A DNA stretch of 50,902 nucleotides from Rhizobium skierniewicense (GCF_014196515.1 NZ_JACIDV010000019.1:1-50902); one strand, 5' to 3'; counted from the stretch's first letter, positions 1-9,514 are shown. Translations and numbers: made by a program. The notes: generated by a model from the letters alone, not told the origin.

Positions 1-135
1 GCTACATGACACTTGAGACAATCGCTACAATGAGCGATGATCCACTCATTAGCCTGCAAGCCGCAAGCTGATTCATTCCCGGCTCCGTCCGGAAGTCACG
101 GCGATGGCCGAAGCTAAACCACTCCCTGGGTAACG

Positions 136-1110
136 ATCAGCAAGGCAAGCAAGCAGCAAGCAAATTGCCAGACGCTGGTGTCGGTGACGCTTGCGCGAGA
201 AGAGGTGCCAGTCCCGGTTGGCCTGCGTCTGTTCCTGCCGGATAGCCGGATCGGTGATCAGGAGCGCATGGCGAAGGCTGGGGTCCCCGACGACATGCGG
301 ACCTCTCGCACGAAGCCTGAGATTGCTTTTGCCGAGATTGATCGGTTGATCGTGACCGGTGTCCGGTTTGGCACAGTGCTGGCTGACGCAGGTTACGGCC
401 TGTCGGCTGCGTTCCGAAGGGCTTGATTGAACGTGGCCTCACCTGGGCGGTCGGTATCCCCAAGCATCAGAAGCCTTATCCCGATAATGTCGGATTGATC
501 TTTCCCGTCTCCGGTCATGGCCGTTCTCGCAAGCATTCGATCCCCGACACCCTTTCGGTTGCCGCCGAAACGATGTTGGCATCTGCAAGCTGGAAGAAGG
601 CCAGTTGGCGCCGTGGCACAAAAGGTCGCCTGACCGCACGGTTTGCAGCATTGCGCATCCGGATCGCCGATGGCACGCCGCAGCGCATCCATGACAAGGG
701 ACAGCAGCACATGCCGGGCGAAGCGGCCTGGCTAGTTAGCGAGTGGCGATCAAACGACGAGCGCAAATACTACCTGTCCAACTTGCCGGTCGATGCGACA
801 TTGAAAGTGCTGGCGGCCGCGATCAAGGCGAGATGGGTCTGCGAACAGGCGCATCAGCAGACGAAAGAGGAGCTCGGTTTCGATCCCTTAGAGGGCCGAT
901 CGTGGCAAGGCCTACATCGGCACGCTCTGATGACGATGATCGCTTATGCTTTTCTCCAGCACCAGAAATTGCAAACTGCAAAGTGGGAAAAAAAGAAGCA
1001 ACGAGTTCGCCGAGGACCGCCTAAACCGACCTTGCCAACCGCCCGTCCGTCGAGCCGTGATCAATGCGCTTGCTAAACCGACAGCACAAATCCCATGTCC
1101 GTACTGTTAA
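136..1110 (+). pseudogene. IS701-family transposase remnant
   Basis: This is a decayed DDE transposase. The first readable stretch (from about 145) gives the NCQTLVSVTLAR motif and a GLRLFLP segment typical of IS701-family proteins. The frame breaks near 425, continues as GLTWAVGIPKHQK through KARWVCEQAHQQ and RSWQGLHRHALMTMIAYAF, and breaks again near 1045. The C-terminus PCPYC then ends at a stop at 1108-1110. The N-terminal third is missing: a stop precedes the first readable codons at about 116, and nothing recognisable lies in 1-135. Two or more frameshifts plus the truncation make it non-functional. The family call rests on sequence recognition and is fairly secure; no terminal inverted repeats were identified. 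Confidence 0.8.
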
Positions 1111-1151
1111 TAGCACTTTCAAAGCAAAAATTCAATTCTGCCAAAGTAGTG

Positions 1152-1630
1152 CTAGGACCTGTTGACAAAGTAAGGCAACCATATTTTGGCGGCCGCCAAG
1201 GCGAGAAATGCCGAAAAGGTTTGCTGCTCTCCTCGTAACGGGTTCCGAAGCGCCGAAATTGCTTGAGACAGTTGAACCATCTCTCGATGCGGCTTTGATC
1301 CTTAGAGGCTCGTTATTCGCAGGCAGGCGGGTCTTTGCGGCTGGCCCTCGGAGGGATGACGGCATGATCTCGTATGTCAGCACTCTTCGCGCAGAGCGTC
1401 GCTGTCATAGCCCTTATCTGCGAGAAACAGTCGGCTTGCCACCGACATTGCCAGCAGATCGGAACGGCATTGTGATCTAAAGCCTCACATCAGTCAGGAT
1501 AAAGCCAAGAGGGCGTCAGGGACCGTCTGCACGAGCATAGATTTTCGTCGAAAAGCCGCCGCGTGATCGACCAAAGGCCTATTTGTAAGTATAAGCTCCC
1601 TTCAATCGCCCGCAGCCTGCGAATGGCCTC
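1152..1630 (-). pseudogene. IS5-family transposase fragment
   Basis: Read on the minus strand, this stretch gives the hallmark pieces of the second half of an IS5-family (IS427-group) transposase in shifting frames. They are AFGRSRGGFSTKIYARADG, then NAVP, then KGYDS-like and IERWFNCLKQFRRFGTRY segments, and finally FLALAAAKIWLPYFVNRS before a stop at 1152-1154. At least one internal stop and several frameshifts separate the pieces, and the N-terminal half is absent. It lies tail to tail with the IS701 remnant, marking this edge as a repeated insertion target. It is non-functional. Confidence 0.75.
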
Positions 1631-1641
1631 CAACTGTGATG

Positions 1642-1803
1642 CTATCGGTTCATGTGCTGCCATTTATCGGTCAGCCCCAATTCGACAAGTCTCTCAAGGC
1701 GAGCATCCCACGCGCCGTGCCAATCCCATTCTACGAAACCGATGCATTCAAAATCACCATAACATTCAGATGGGCCATGATTATCGTCGGTTGAACGATG
1801 CAT
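1642..1803 (-). CDS. Doubtful small ORF rich in Trp and acidic residues
   Basis: A 53-codon reading frame begins with ATG at 1803 and ends at TAG. A longer version could begin with TTG at 1830. The predicted peptide contains FECIGFVEWDW and HGAWDARLERLVELGL, which looks more protein-like than random sequence. It lies about 70 bases downstream of the gamma-glutamyltransferase on the same strand. No ribosome binding site is visible and I do not recognise the family. It may be the C-terminal remnant of a gene cut by the neighbouring transposase insertions. No function is assigned. Confidence 0.2.
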   Translation of the reverse strand: MHRSTDDNHGPSECYGDFECIGFVEWDWHGAWDARLERLVELGLTDKWQHMNR

Positions 1804-1872
1804 GCGGCCACCATTCCGGGAATGATACAAGTTACATAAAGTACCACTTTGGTTTCGATAAAATAAATAGCG

Positions 1873-3459
1873 CTAGAAGCCGAGCGCCATGCCATCCTTG
1901 CGGCTGTCCGATCCTCCCTCCAGCAGGCCGTCGCGGATGCGGATGGCCTGGCTGCCGCCGATCGGGCTGGTGACGATCTTCAGCACGTGGCCTCTCGCTT
2001 CAAGGTCCGCCTGTACCGCCGTGCTGACGGTCGGCTCTACTTCCAGCACGCCGCCGAAGCCGAAACTGCGTGGCACGTCCATGGCGGCCTGCAGATCGAG
2101 GCCCCTGTCGATCACGCCCGACAGAAACGCCGCATGACCCGCTGCCTGGTAATGACCGCCCATCACGCCGAATGGCATCACCGTCTTGCCGTCCTTCGTC
2201 ACCATGCCCGGAATGATCGTATGCATCGGGCGCTTGGATGGGCCGATCGCATTCGGATGCCCCTCGATCAGCCGGAACGATGCGCCACGGCTGTGGAACA
2301 GTACACCGGTCTTAGGGTCGAGGCGTGTCGAGCCAAAGGGATGGAAGATCGAGTTGATGAAGGAAATCGCATTGCCCTGTGTATCGACGACGCAGAGATA
2401 GATCGTGTCCTTATGCTCGGGCTCGTCCCACAGAACCGGCGGCAGTGCCTTCTTCATGTCGATACGGCTGCGGAGCGTCGCAACGACTTCATCGGACAAC
2501 AGTTGCTCGGCAACGCCCGCACAATGGTCGGGGTCTGCGATCAAGGCGTCGCGGTGATGATAGGCGATCTTGGTCGCCTCGGCGTGGACATGGATCCGAT
2601 CCGCCTCGTCCATAGCGGCGAGATCAAAGCCTTCGATGATCTTGAGGATCAGAAGTGCTGCCAGCCCCTGTCCGTTGGGCGGGCATTCATGGACGTCGAA
2701 ACCCTTGTAGCTGGCACTGACCGGATCCACCCAGTTCGCGCCATCCTTCCCTGCCGCGAAATCCGCGAGCGTATGCAGTCCACCGAGCGAGCGCAGATGG
2801 GCTACCATTTTTTCTGCCGTGGCGCCTTCATAGAAGGCGGCAGCACCGCTGGCGGCGATCTCTTCAAGACGGTCTGCGAGAAGCGGCTGGCGGATGACAG
2901 TGCCAACAACGGGCGTCTTGCCTTCGGGCAGAAACACTGCAGCGGCGTGGCTGTCGCCGGCGATGACAGTCTCATTGCCCTTCCAGTCCATTGCGACGCG
3001 TGACGTGACGGGAAAGCCGGAACGTGCATAGCCGATCGCGCGCTTGAACAATCGCTCGAGCGGCAGAGATCCATGGTCTGTGTGAAGACGGCACCAAGCG
3101 GAGATTGCGCCCGGAACGGTGATCGCGTGCGGGCTTGTCTGGGGAATTTCGCCGCTCAAGCCCAGCTCCGCAAGGGCTGCAACGGAGGCCGCGGCAGGCG
3201 CGCGGCCCGAACCGTTGAGCGCCTTTACCGCGCCCCCCGCAGGTGCGTAGAGAGCAAAACAATCGCCACCGATACCGGTCATCAGGGGATCGACGACGCA
3301 TTGGACGGAGACAGCCGAAATCGCTGCGTCGACAGCATTGCCGCCATCCTGCAAGATTTCCAGACCGGCTGCGGTGGCAAGCGGATGCGACGTGGCAATC
3401 ATCGCGCCGGTCGACAGGGTGGACGGGCGCTTGGCCGAAAAGAAATCGAAATCAGACAT
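1873..3459 (-). CDS. Gamma-glutamyltransferase (cytoplasmic, YwrD-like)
   Basis: This 528-residue protein of the Ntn-hydrolase gamma-glutamyltranspeptidase family cleaves gamma-glutamyl bonds, as in glutathione and its conjugates. The N-terminal region has the family signature GNAVDAAIS (residues 40-48) and GGDCFALY. The self-processing threonine is Thr352 in the KDTIYLCVVD segment, giving a large subunit of about 351 residues and a small one of about 177. The C-terminal MGGHYQAAGHA segment also fits. There is no signal peptide, so it probably acts in the cytoplasm on imported peptide, unlike the periplasmic E. coli Ggt. It is the last gene behind a peptide-type ABC importer, 54 bases after the final ATPase. 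That suggests import and cleavage of a gamma-glutamyl compound, by analogy with glutathione importers; the substrate is inference. Length is normal for the family. Confidence 0.88.
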   Translation of the reverse strand: MSDFDFFSAKRPSTLSTGAMIATSHPLATAAGLEILQDGGNAVDAAISAVSVQCVVDPLMTGIGGDCFALYAPAGGAVKALNGSGRAPAAASVAALAELGLSGEIPQTSPHAITVPGAISAWCRLHTDHGSLPLERLFKRAIGYARSGFPVTSRVAMDWKGNETVIAGDSHAAAVFLPEGKTPVVGTVIRQPLLADRLEEIAASGAAAFYEGATAEKMVAHLRSLGGLHTLADFAAGKDGANWVDPVSASYKGFDVHECPPNGQGLAALLILKIIEGFDLAAMDEADRIHVHAEATKIAYHHRDALIADPDHCAGVAEQLLSDEVVATLRSRIDMKKALPPVLWDEPEHKDTIYLCVVDTQGNAISFINSIFHPFGSTRLDPKTGVLFHSRGASFRLIEGHPNAIGPSKRPMHTIIPGMVTKDGKTVMPFGVMGGHYQAAGHAAFLSGVIDRGLDLQAAMDVPRSFGFGGVLEVEPTVSTAVQADLEARGHVLKIVTSPIGGSQAIRIRDGLLEGGSDSRKDGMALGF

Positions 3460-3513
3460 GTCGTTCCTTCATTTCACTAACGGCCATCAATCGTGGCCTC
3501 AACGTCTTCTGGT

Positions 3514-4536
3514 CTAAACTTCATCAGCTCGGGACAAGGGATGGTAGCAGGCCGCAGACCTTTGGTGCGTCTGCCGCATGAGAACAGGATCCTCTGTCAG
3601 GCAATCGGACTGCACGATAGTGCAGCGACCGGCAAACCTGCAACCGGGCGGAAGGTCGAGCGGGCTTGGGATTTCACCGGGAAGTGGATCGGAGATCGGC
3701 TCGAAGAACTCCGGAGCCGAATGGCGCAACGCCCGCGAATAGGGATGTGCGGGATTGGCCAGTACTTCTTTCGTTGGCCCGGTCTCGACGATCCGTCCGA
3801 GATACATGATGGCGATCTCATCGCAGAGATAGCTCGCCACCCCGAGATCGTGGGTGATGAAAACAAGTGTCAGGTTCATCTCGCGCCGCAGTTTTCTCAA
3901 CAGGTTGAGCAGTTGCGCCTGGGTGGAAACGTCAAGGCCGGAAACCGCTTCGTCGGCGACTAAGACCATCGGGTTGGAGGCAAGCGCCCGAGCGATTGCC
4001 ACGCGGCGGATCTGGCCACCGGACATTGCCGCCGGATAACGGCCGGCGAGATCCGTCGCAAGACCCACCCGTGCCAGAAGCGACGCGACACGCTCGCCGA
4101 TCTCTTCCTTCGGACAGATGTTGAAATGACGAAGCGGTTCGGCAATAAGCTGGCCGACTGTCATCCGCGGATTGAGGGAGGCGCGCGCATCCTGGTAGAC
4201 CATGGAGACTTCGCGGGCGAAATCGGTTCCAGCAGCGCGCATCGCGGTGACCGGCTTTCCCCGGTAGAGTGCCAGGCCCTGGCTCGGTTCGGCAAGACCT
4301 AGAAGGACACGCAAAAGCGTCGATTTGCCCGATCCGCTTTCGCCGACCAGCGCCATGCTGACGCCTTGGTCGATCCGCAACCGGACGCCATCAAGGGCTG
4401 TAAGCGATCTCATCTCGCGGTTCCAGAACCGATCCGAACGGCGGACCTCGTAGAGCTTCTGCACGTCCAGAAGCTCGAACAGCGTAACGCCGCGATCCGG
4501 CGTAAGCGTCGTTGTCATCTCTGCCATCATCGTCAT
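3514..4536 (-). CDS. Peptide-type ABC transporter ATP-binding protein (OppF/DppF-like)
   Basis: The second nucleotide-binding subunit of a peptide/nickel-type importer, 340 residues. Walker A is GESGSGKST, the signature is MSGGQIRR (Met in place of the usual Leu), and Walker B is VLVADEAVSGLD, with Ala-Val where most relatives have Pro-Thr. The C-terminal region has the oligopeptide-ATPase HPYSRAL motif and a Cys-containing tail (GCRFAGRCTIVQSDC) typical of DppF/GsiA-like proteins. The start is the ATG at 4536, which forms an ATGA overlap with the stop of the preceding ATPase; an upstream in-frame start at 4623 would overlap that gene by 90 bases and is unlikely. It forms a heterodimer with the next subunit on the inner face of the membrane. 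Confidence 0.9.
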   Translation of the reverse strand: MTMMAEMTTTLTPDRGVTLFELLDVQKLYEVRRSDRFWNREMRSLTALDGVRLRIDQGVSMALVGESGSGKSTLLRVLLGLAEPSQGLALYRGKPVTAMRAAGTDFAREVSMVYQDARASLNPRMTVGQLIAEPLRHFNICPKEEIGERVASLLARVGLATDLAGRYPAAMSGGQIRRVAIARALASNPMVLVADEAVSGLDVSTQAQLLNLLRKLRREMNLTLVFITHDLGVASYLCDEIAIMYLGRIVETGPTKEVLANPAHPYSRALRHSAPEFFEPISDPLPGEIPSPLDLPPGCRFAGRCTIVQSDCLTEDPVLMRQTHQRSAACYHPLSRADEV

Positions 4537-5480
4537 TCCGGGTTCCAGCACGCGAGGTCTCGTCCTTTTGTCTGCAAGAGCGGAGGACGCTCCTCTATGC
4601 ACCGCGACTGCACGCGCGGACATCGTGTCGAAAACCTGCAGCCCGTCGGCATGGAATCATAGGAGGGAACGCTTCCTGACGGCGGATCAAGATCGTCCGA
4701 GCCAATTTCCACGACGCAGGACTTGAGGAGACGTGTATAGGGGTGCAGAGGCTGCTGCAGAACGACATCCGAGCGTCCTGCCTCCATCACCTGGCCCGCA
4801 TAAAGGACAATGATCCGGTCGCAGCACTGGCTTGCCAGTGCGAGATCGTGAAGGACGAAGAGGCAGCTTGCGCCGCGGGCCCTCGTCTCATCGAGGATCA
4901 GTCTGATGATCTGGGCCTGGATCGTGACATCGAGCGCTGATGTCGGTTCATCGGCAAGTAGCAGATCCGGATTGCAGGCGAGTGCGATGGCAACCATAAC
5001 CCTTTGCTGCATCCCGCCTGATAGCTGGTGCGGATAGGCGGACATCCTTGCCTTCGCATCGTTGATGCCGACGCTTTCCATCAGCTGCAAGGCCCTCGCG
5101 GCAGCGTCCGATCGCGCTAGGCGGAGATTGCGGCGCAGGACGGAGGACAACTGGCTACCGACCGTGTAACAGGGATTGAGCGCTGCACCGGCGTCCTGAA
5201 ACACCATCGACAGCCGCCTGCCACGCAGCTGCGCCCAGTCCTTCTCGCGCATGCCGATGAGATCGGTATCGCCATCCAGTTTCGCCTTGCCCTCGATCCG
5301 GGCATCGGCGCCGTCGAGCAACCCCATGAGAGCAATCGCGATCGTCGACTTGCCGGCTCCGCTTTCGCCGACGAGCGCCAGGGTCTCGCCGCGACCGATC
5401 GAGAGTGAGACGTCGTCCAGTATCCGCTTGGCGCCGCGGTGAAGGGTCAGGCCTTTGACTTCGAGCAGAGGCGCGTTCAT
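4533..5480 (-). CDS. Peptide-type ABC transporter ATP-binding protein (OppD/DppD-like)
   Basis: The first nucleotide-binding subunit of the importer, 315 residues. Walker [10 protein letters not shown] lies at residues 38-46. The Q-loop [11 protein letters not shown], signature LSGGMQQRV and Walker [13 protein letters not shown] follow in order. The C-terminal HPYTRLL and [15 protein letters not shown] segments are those of the OppD/DppD family. The start at 5480 gives an ATGA overlap with the permease stop; the 52 extra in-frame codons upstream are an antisense shadow of the permease. Translational coupling through the five transporter genes implies one transcript. The cargo cannot be read from the ATPase. 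Confidence 0.9.
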   Translation of the reverse strand: MNAPLLEVKGLTLHRGAKRILDDVSLSIGRGETLALVGESGAGKSTIAIALMGLLDGADARIEGKAKLDGDTDLIGMREKDWAQLRGRRLSMVFQDAGAALNPCYTVGSQLSSVLRRNLRLARSDAAARALQLMESVGINDAKARMSAYPHQLSGGMQQRVMVAIALACNPDLLLADEPTSALDVTIQAQIIRLILDETRARGASCLFVLHDLALASQCCDRIIVLYAGQVMEAGRSDVVLQQPLHPYTRLLKSCVVEIGSDDLDPPSGSVPSYDSMPTGCRFSTRCPRVQSRCIEERPPLLQTKGRDLACWNPE

Positions 5481-6370
5481 TGGCTTGCCCTCAGTTTGGG
5501 ATCGAACTCTTCTCGCACTGCATCGCCGACGATCGAAAGGGCGATCAAAAGCAAAGCAAGCGCCAAGCCCGGCATGCCGGACATCCAGGCGGCGAAGCTG
5601 ACAAAGCTTCTTCCCTCGGCAATCATGAGCCCCCAATCCGGCGTGGGCGGCGTAACGCCGATGCCGAGGAATGAGAGCGACGACGAGACCAGAATGGCTT
5701 CCGAAATCCGCACTGTGATCTGGACGAGAAGCGGAAACAGCACGTTTGGCAGGATGTGCTTGCGAATGATGGTGAAGCGCGGAATGCTCATCAACTTTGC
5801 CGCCTCGACAAAGAGCTGAACCTTGACTTGGAGCACGTCGGACCGGACGGTGCGGGCGAACGGACCGATCAGAGAAAGTGCGACCGCGATGATGACCTTA
5901 TCGACGCCCTGTCCCAGGATCGCGATGAATGCCACGGCAAGTATGAGGGATGGCAGGGCGAGGATCGAATCGATGATCCGCAGCAGCAGCCATTCGGTCC
6001 TGCCGGACGAAAGGCCTGCAGCAAGGCCAAGCACTAGCCCACCGATGGCACCGAGAACGACGGAGACGAGGCCGATCAGGAGCGCGTATCGCGTTCCATA
6101 GATGATGCGGCTCAGGATGTCTTGGCCGTAACTATCCGTTCCGAGTAGATGGACGCCATCTGGAGGCGCCATCATTGCCTCGATCGACTGTTGGGTGGGA
6201 CTGAAGGGCGCAAGCTGCGGCGCGAAGATGGCGCAGGCGGCGAAACAGACGGTGACCAGCAAGGCCATTGTGAAGAACGGTCGCCGCACGAACATGCTTT
6301 TGCGACGCGACGCAGACGCTGCGGCCGGGACCGCGGTGAGGTTCGATAAACGTGTTTCTGTAGACGACAT
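5477..6370 (-). CDS. Peptide-type ABC transporter permease (DppC/OppC-like)
   Basis: An inner-membrane permease of 297 residues. After a charged cytoplasmic N-terminus comes the first transmembrane helix (FTMALLVTVCFAACAIFAPQLAPF). Then come the DppC-type loop HLLGTDSYGQDILSRIIYGTR and several hydrophobic segments. The EAA-like coupling loop is EAAKLMSIPRFTIIRKHILPN, and the C-terminal SFLGIGVTPPTPDWGLMI is characteristic of the family. The ATG at 6370 overlaps the stop of the upstream permease by one base (TGATG), which decides the start. It pairs with the DppB-like permease to form the translocation channel. Confidence 0.9.
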   Translation of the reverse strand: MSSTETRLSNLTAVPAAASASRRKSMFVRRPFFTMALLVTVCFAACAIFAPQLAPFSPTQQSIEAMMAPPDGVHLLGTDSYGQDILSRIIYGTRYALLIGLVSVVLGAIGGLVLGLAAGLSSGRTEWLLLRIIDSILALPSLILAVAFIAILGQGVDKVIIAVALSLIGPFARTVRSDVLQVKVQLFVEAAKLMSIPRFTIIRKHILPNVLFPLLVQITVRISEAILVSSSLSFLGIGVTPPTPDWGLMIAEGRSFVSFAAWMSGMPGLALALLLIALSIVGDAVREEFDPKLRASQ

Positions 6371-7317
6371 CAGCGTTGCCTCAGTCTTGGATCGAGGAGC
6401 GGATACGAGAGATCGATGAGCAGGTTGATCAGAATGAACATGGTTGCCGTCAGCATCACGCCCGCCTGGACGAGAGTATATTCTCGCCCAAGCACTGCAT
6501 CGGTCAGCATCTGACCAAGGCCGGGAAGAGAAAACACCGTTTCGGTCAGCACAGCGCCCTGCAGGATGCCGCCGAGTTGCAAGCCGATCATGGTGACGAC
6601 TGGCATGGCGATGTTGCGCACGCCATGCACCCATATGACCCGCCAACGTGGTTCGCCCCTCGCTTTGGCCGCAGCAATGAAGGGTTGCTCCATCACATCG
6701 ATCAGCGACGAGCGAGTGACACGGACGATCATGCCGATGAAATAGGTTGAGAGCGTCAGTGCCGGCAGTGTCATGTGATACAGGCCGCCCCAGAAATCCT
6801 CCCAGGGCGCAACGAAGCCCATGACGGGAAAGATGCCGAACTGGACGGCCAGAAACCAGATAAGGACGATGCCGAGAAAGAAGGATGGGAAGGCCGAGCC
6901 GGTCAGCGCAAAGACGGCGATCGCGGTATCCCAGATCGTGTCCTTTCTGACTGCGGCTATAACGCCAAGCGGTATGCCGACCGCGATGGCAAGCAGCATA
7001 GAACAGGCCGTCAGCGTCAGAGTGACCGGCAAAGCCTCTTTGACGACGAACGTGAAGATGTCTGTCCGGCTGACGAAGGATGTGCCCCAGTCGCCGGTGA
7101 TGAAGTTTCCGAGCCATGTCAGATATTGAAGGACGACCGGGCGATCAAGCCCGAGTTCCCGCTGCAGCGAATCGTAACTTTCCTGCGAGAATTCCGATCC
7201 CAGCATCAACACCACCGGATCGCCCGGCGCCAGCTTCAGAAGACTGAAGCTGGCGACAGAGACGATGAGCAGGACGACCCCGGTCTGGAAAACTTTTGCG
7301 GCGGACTGGGCCAGCAT
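6370..7317 (-). CDS. Peptide-type ABC transporter permease (DppB/OppB-like)
   Basis: An inner-membrane permease of 315 residues. It shows the DppB hallmark N-terminal helix followed by LLKLAPGDPVVLMLG and the RELGLDRPVVLQYLTWLGN segment. The coupling loop is AAAKARGEPRWRVIWVHGVRN and the C-terminal ETVFSLPGLGQMLTDAVLGREY is also typical. The start is the ATG at 7317, overlapping the stop of the binding-protein gene as TGATG. An in-frame start at 7557 would lie inside the preceding gene and is rejected. It is the second gene of the transporter operon. Confidence 0.9.
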   Translation of the reverse strand: MLAQSAAKVFQTGVVLLIVSVASFSLLKLAPGDPVVLMLGSEFSQESYDSLQRELGLDRPVVLQYLTWLGNFITGDWGTSFVSRTDIFTFVVKEALPVTLTLTACSMLLAIAVGIPLGVIAAVRKDTIWDTAIAVFALTGSAFPSFFLGIVLIWFLAVQFGIFPVMGFVAPWEDFWGGLYHMTLPALTLSTYFIGMIVRVTRSSLIDVMEQPFIAAAKARGEPRWRVIWVHGVRNIAMPVVTMIGLQLGGILQGAVLTETVFSLPGLGQMLTDAVLGREYTLVQAGVMLTATMFILINLLIDLSYPLLDPRLRQR

Positions 7318-8939
7318 CAGACCTTGCTCACGCCGTGCAGGTTGACGAGATCGCAGGGAATGTAGTTGAAGCCCTGCACCTTTTTGGAGAACACCTTGTA
7401 GATCGGCATATGCGCGAGCATCGCAACCGGGGCCTCCGACATGAGGATGTCCTCTGCCTTGCGGTAGAGTTCGGCACGCTTGGGAACGTCGATGACCGTC
7501 TGCGCTTCGATGCACAAGCGGTCGAATTCGGGGCTTGCCCATCCCCAGTAGTTCCACGAACCGCCGGTCTTGAATTCCGGGAAGATCGTTTCCTCCGGGT
7601 CGAGATCTGCCACCCAGTCGAAGTCCAGCATCTGGAAGTTACCGTCCTTCATGCGCTGGACCCATGCTGCCGGCTCGAGCAGTTCGAGCTTCACCTTGAT
7701 GCCGATCTGGGAGAGCATCGGTGCGACGACCTGTGCGACACGTGTGCCGACCGGGCCGCGCTCGGCCATGATATAGGTCACCTCAATTTCACCCTGGTTT
7801 TCCGCCTTGGCGCGGAACTCCTTGGCCTTGGCGAGATCGAACCGATGGCCTCGGTCGGTGTTGGCGATATCGGGATCATAATACCCCGTCATGGGTGGCG
7901 AGATCGGGCTGAAGGCCTGTTTGGCGAGACCGAAATAGGCCTGCTTGATGATCGCATCGCGATCGATCGCAAAAGCAACTGCCCGTCTCAGATTGATGTC
8001 GTTGAAGGGAGCCGACTTGTTGTTCATGCCGACATAGGTGTAGTTGCCCTCGATCTCGCCATAGAGCGACAGGTTGGGGATTTTCTTCACCTGATTGACG
8101 AGCTGCATCGGGCAATCCGTCATGCCGTCTATTTGCCCTGATACGAGCGCGGCAAGAGCCGTGCTTGCTTCATCGATCAGAACGAAGGATGCACGCTGCA
8201 ACTTGGGCATTCCTTTCTCGAAATAGTCCGGATTGGCTTCAAGCTCAATGGAATTGTTGTCTTTCCAGCTGACGAACTTGAAGGGTCCAGTGCCGACCGG
8301 GTTGCGGCCATAATCCATACCGTATTTCGCGACGGCTGCAGGGCTGACGATCGTTCCTGCGCGTCCGGTTGAGCCGGTGAGGGCCACCGGCAGGAATGCG
8401 TAGGGCCTCGAGAAACGCAACCGCACGGTCAGCGGGTCCACCACCTCGACATCCTGGAGAAGTTCAAGCTTCCAGGCGTGCGGCGAGACCGGTTTGCCCT
8501 GCTTGACACGAAGCAGCGAGAACTTGACCGCCTCCGCATCGCAGGGTGTGCCATCGTGGAATGTCACGTTTGAGTGTAGCTTGAAGAGGTGGGTGCGGTC
8601 GTCCTCCAAATCCCAGGACGCAGCGAGATCCGGCTCAAAGCGGACGTTCTGACCGTCGTAGGTCACCTTGAGCAAGCCGTTGTGGATGTTGTTGATGATC
8701 TGCACCGCAGATAGGAAGAAGGTGAAATGCGGATCGAGCGTATCGATATGCTTGATCGCCGCAATGCGGATATGGCCGCTCTGCTGGGCCGATGCGATGT
8801 CCGGGAAAAAGCTCGCTGCTCCGGCAGCCACGAGACCGGAGGCGACGCCTTTCAAAAGTGCGCGTCGACCGAGCTGGGCGGAGATACGCTCCTCAAGGAT
8901 CCTGCGGTGATCGTCGCTGTTGGAATGATCATTGGTCAT
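7317..8939 (-). CDS. Family 5 solute-binding protein of peptide-type ABC importer, Tat signal
   Basis: A 540-residue extracytoplasmic solute-binding protein, the substrate receptor for the importer encoded downstream. The N-terminus carries a twin-arginine motif (GRRALLKG, Arg25-Arg26), a hydrophobic stretch and a probable cleavage site after ASA near residue 51. It is therefore probably exported folded by the Tat route, which is less common than Sec export for this family. The mature part begins HIRIAAIKHIDTLDPHFTFF, as in DppA/OppA/GsiB-like proteins. A good ribosome site (AAGGGGAAC) precedes the ATG. It lies 63 bases after the DUF1348 gene. Because gamma-glutamyltransferase closes the operon, a gamma-glutamyl peptide or glutathione-like ligand is plausible but unproven. 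Confidence 0.9.
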   Translation of the reverse strand: MTNDHSNSDDHRRILEERISAQLGRRALLKGVASGLVAAGAASFFPDIASAQQSGHIRIAAIKHIDTLDPHFTFFLSAVQIINNIHNGLLKVTYDGQNVRFEPDLAASWDLEDDRTHLFKLHSNVTFHDGTPCDAEAVKFSLLRVKQGKPVSPHAWKLELLQDVEVVDPLTVRLRFSRPYAFLPVALTGSTGRAGTIVSPAAVAKYGMDYGRNPVGTGPFKFVSWKDNNSIELEANPDYFEKGMPKLQRASFVLIDEASTALAALVSGQIDGMTDCPMQLVNQVKKIPNLSLYGEIEGNYTYVGMNNKSAPFNDINLRRAVAFAIDRDAIIKQAYFGLAKQAFSPISPPMTGYYDPDIANTDRGHRFDLAKAKEFRAKAENQGEIEVTYIMAERGPVGTRVAQVVAPMLSQIGIKVKLELLEPAAWVQRMKDGNFQMLDFDWVADLDPEETIFPEFKTGGSWNYWGWASPEFDRLCIEAQTVIDVPKRAELYRKAEDILMSEAPVAMLAHMPIYKVFSKKVQGFNYIPCDLVNLHGVSKV

Positions 8940-9002
8940 TTTCGAAGTTCCCCTTTTTATGGTTGGCAGTCATAATTCCCTGGCCGGCGGCTAACCCGCG
9001 GA

Positions 9003-9461
9003 TCAGAGGTCGAGGTCGGAAAGTCCGGGATGTCCGTCCGGTCGTGGCCCCAAGGGCCAGAGAAATTTCCGGTCTTTTTCCGCGATCGGCATATCGTTGA
9101 TCGATGCGAAGCGGCGAGCCATGAGGCCATCCGCTGCAAAGTGCCAGTTCTCATTGCCGTAGGAGCGGAACCAATTTCCGCTGTCGTCATGCCATTCATA
9201 GGCAAAGCGCACGGCGATACGATCATCGCCGAAGGCCCAGAGTTCCTTGATCAGTCGATAGTCGAGTTCGCGCGCCCATTTGCGGGTGAGAAACGAGACG
9301 ATTTCGCCGCGGCCGCGCAGAAACTCGGCGCGGTTGCGCCACTGGCTATCGACCGTATAGACGAGTGACACCTTTTGCGGATCACGACTGTTCCAGCCGT
9401 CTTCGGCCATCCGGACCTTGGCAATCGCGGTTTCACGCGTGAATGGCGGTGCAATGCTCAT
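9003..9461 (-). CDS. DUF1348 / NTF2-like (SnoaL-fold) protein
   Basis: A 152-residue member of the DUF1348 (COG3558) group of nuclear-transport-factor-2-like alpha+beta barrel proteins. Conserved family segments are visible: [53 protein letters not shown] and ASINDMPI. It is rich in Trp and Arg as usual for the group. The biochemical role of the family is not established as far as I know; members often sit in catabolic operons. Here it lies between cynS and the peptide importer, on the same strand, with a hairpin terminator just upstream. The ribosome site TTGGGAG supports the ATG at 9461. It could belong to either neighbour functionally. Confidence 0.8.
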   Translation of the reverse strand: MSIAPPFTRETAIAKVRMAEDGWNSRDPQKVSLVYTVDSQWRNRAEFLRGRGEIVSFLTRKWARELDYRLIKELWAFGDDRIAVRFAYEWHDDSGNWFRSYGNENWHFAADGLMARRFASINDMPIAEKDRKFLWPLGPRPDGHPGLSDLDL

Positions 9462-9476
9462 AAAGGGCTCCCAATG

Positions 9477-9506
9477 AAAAAGGCGGGACGCTGTGTGCGT
9501 TCCGCC
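9477..9506 (-). terminator. Rho-independent terminator after cynS
   Basis: On the minus strand GGCGGAACGC pairs with GCGTCCCGCC across a five-base loop (one mismatch) and is followed directly by TTTTT. It lies in the 53-base gap between the cynS stop and the DUF1348 start. It should end or attenuate the cynABDS transcript, leaving partial read-through or an unseen promoter to serve the genes beyond. Confidence 0.7.
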
Positions 9507-9514
9507 CTGCCGAT

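Noticed and set aside
1987..3003. A 338-codon plus-strand open frame opposite the gamma-glutamyltransferase
   Set aside because: It lies fully antisense to a gene with clear family motifs and its translation has no recognisable domain and many His/Arg runs typical of antisense frames in GC-rich DNA.
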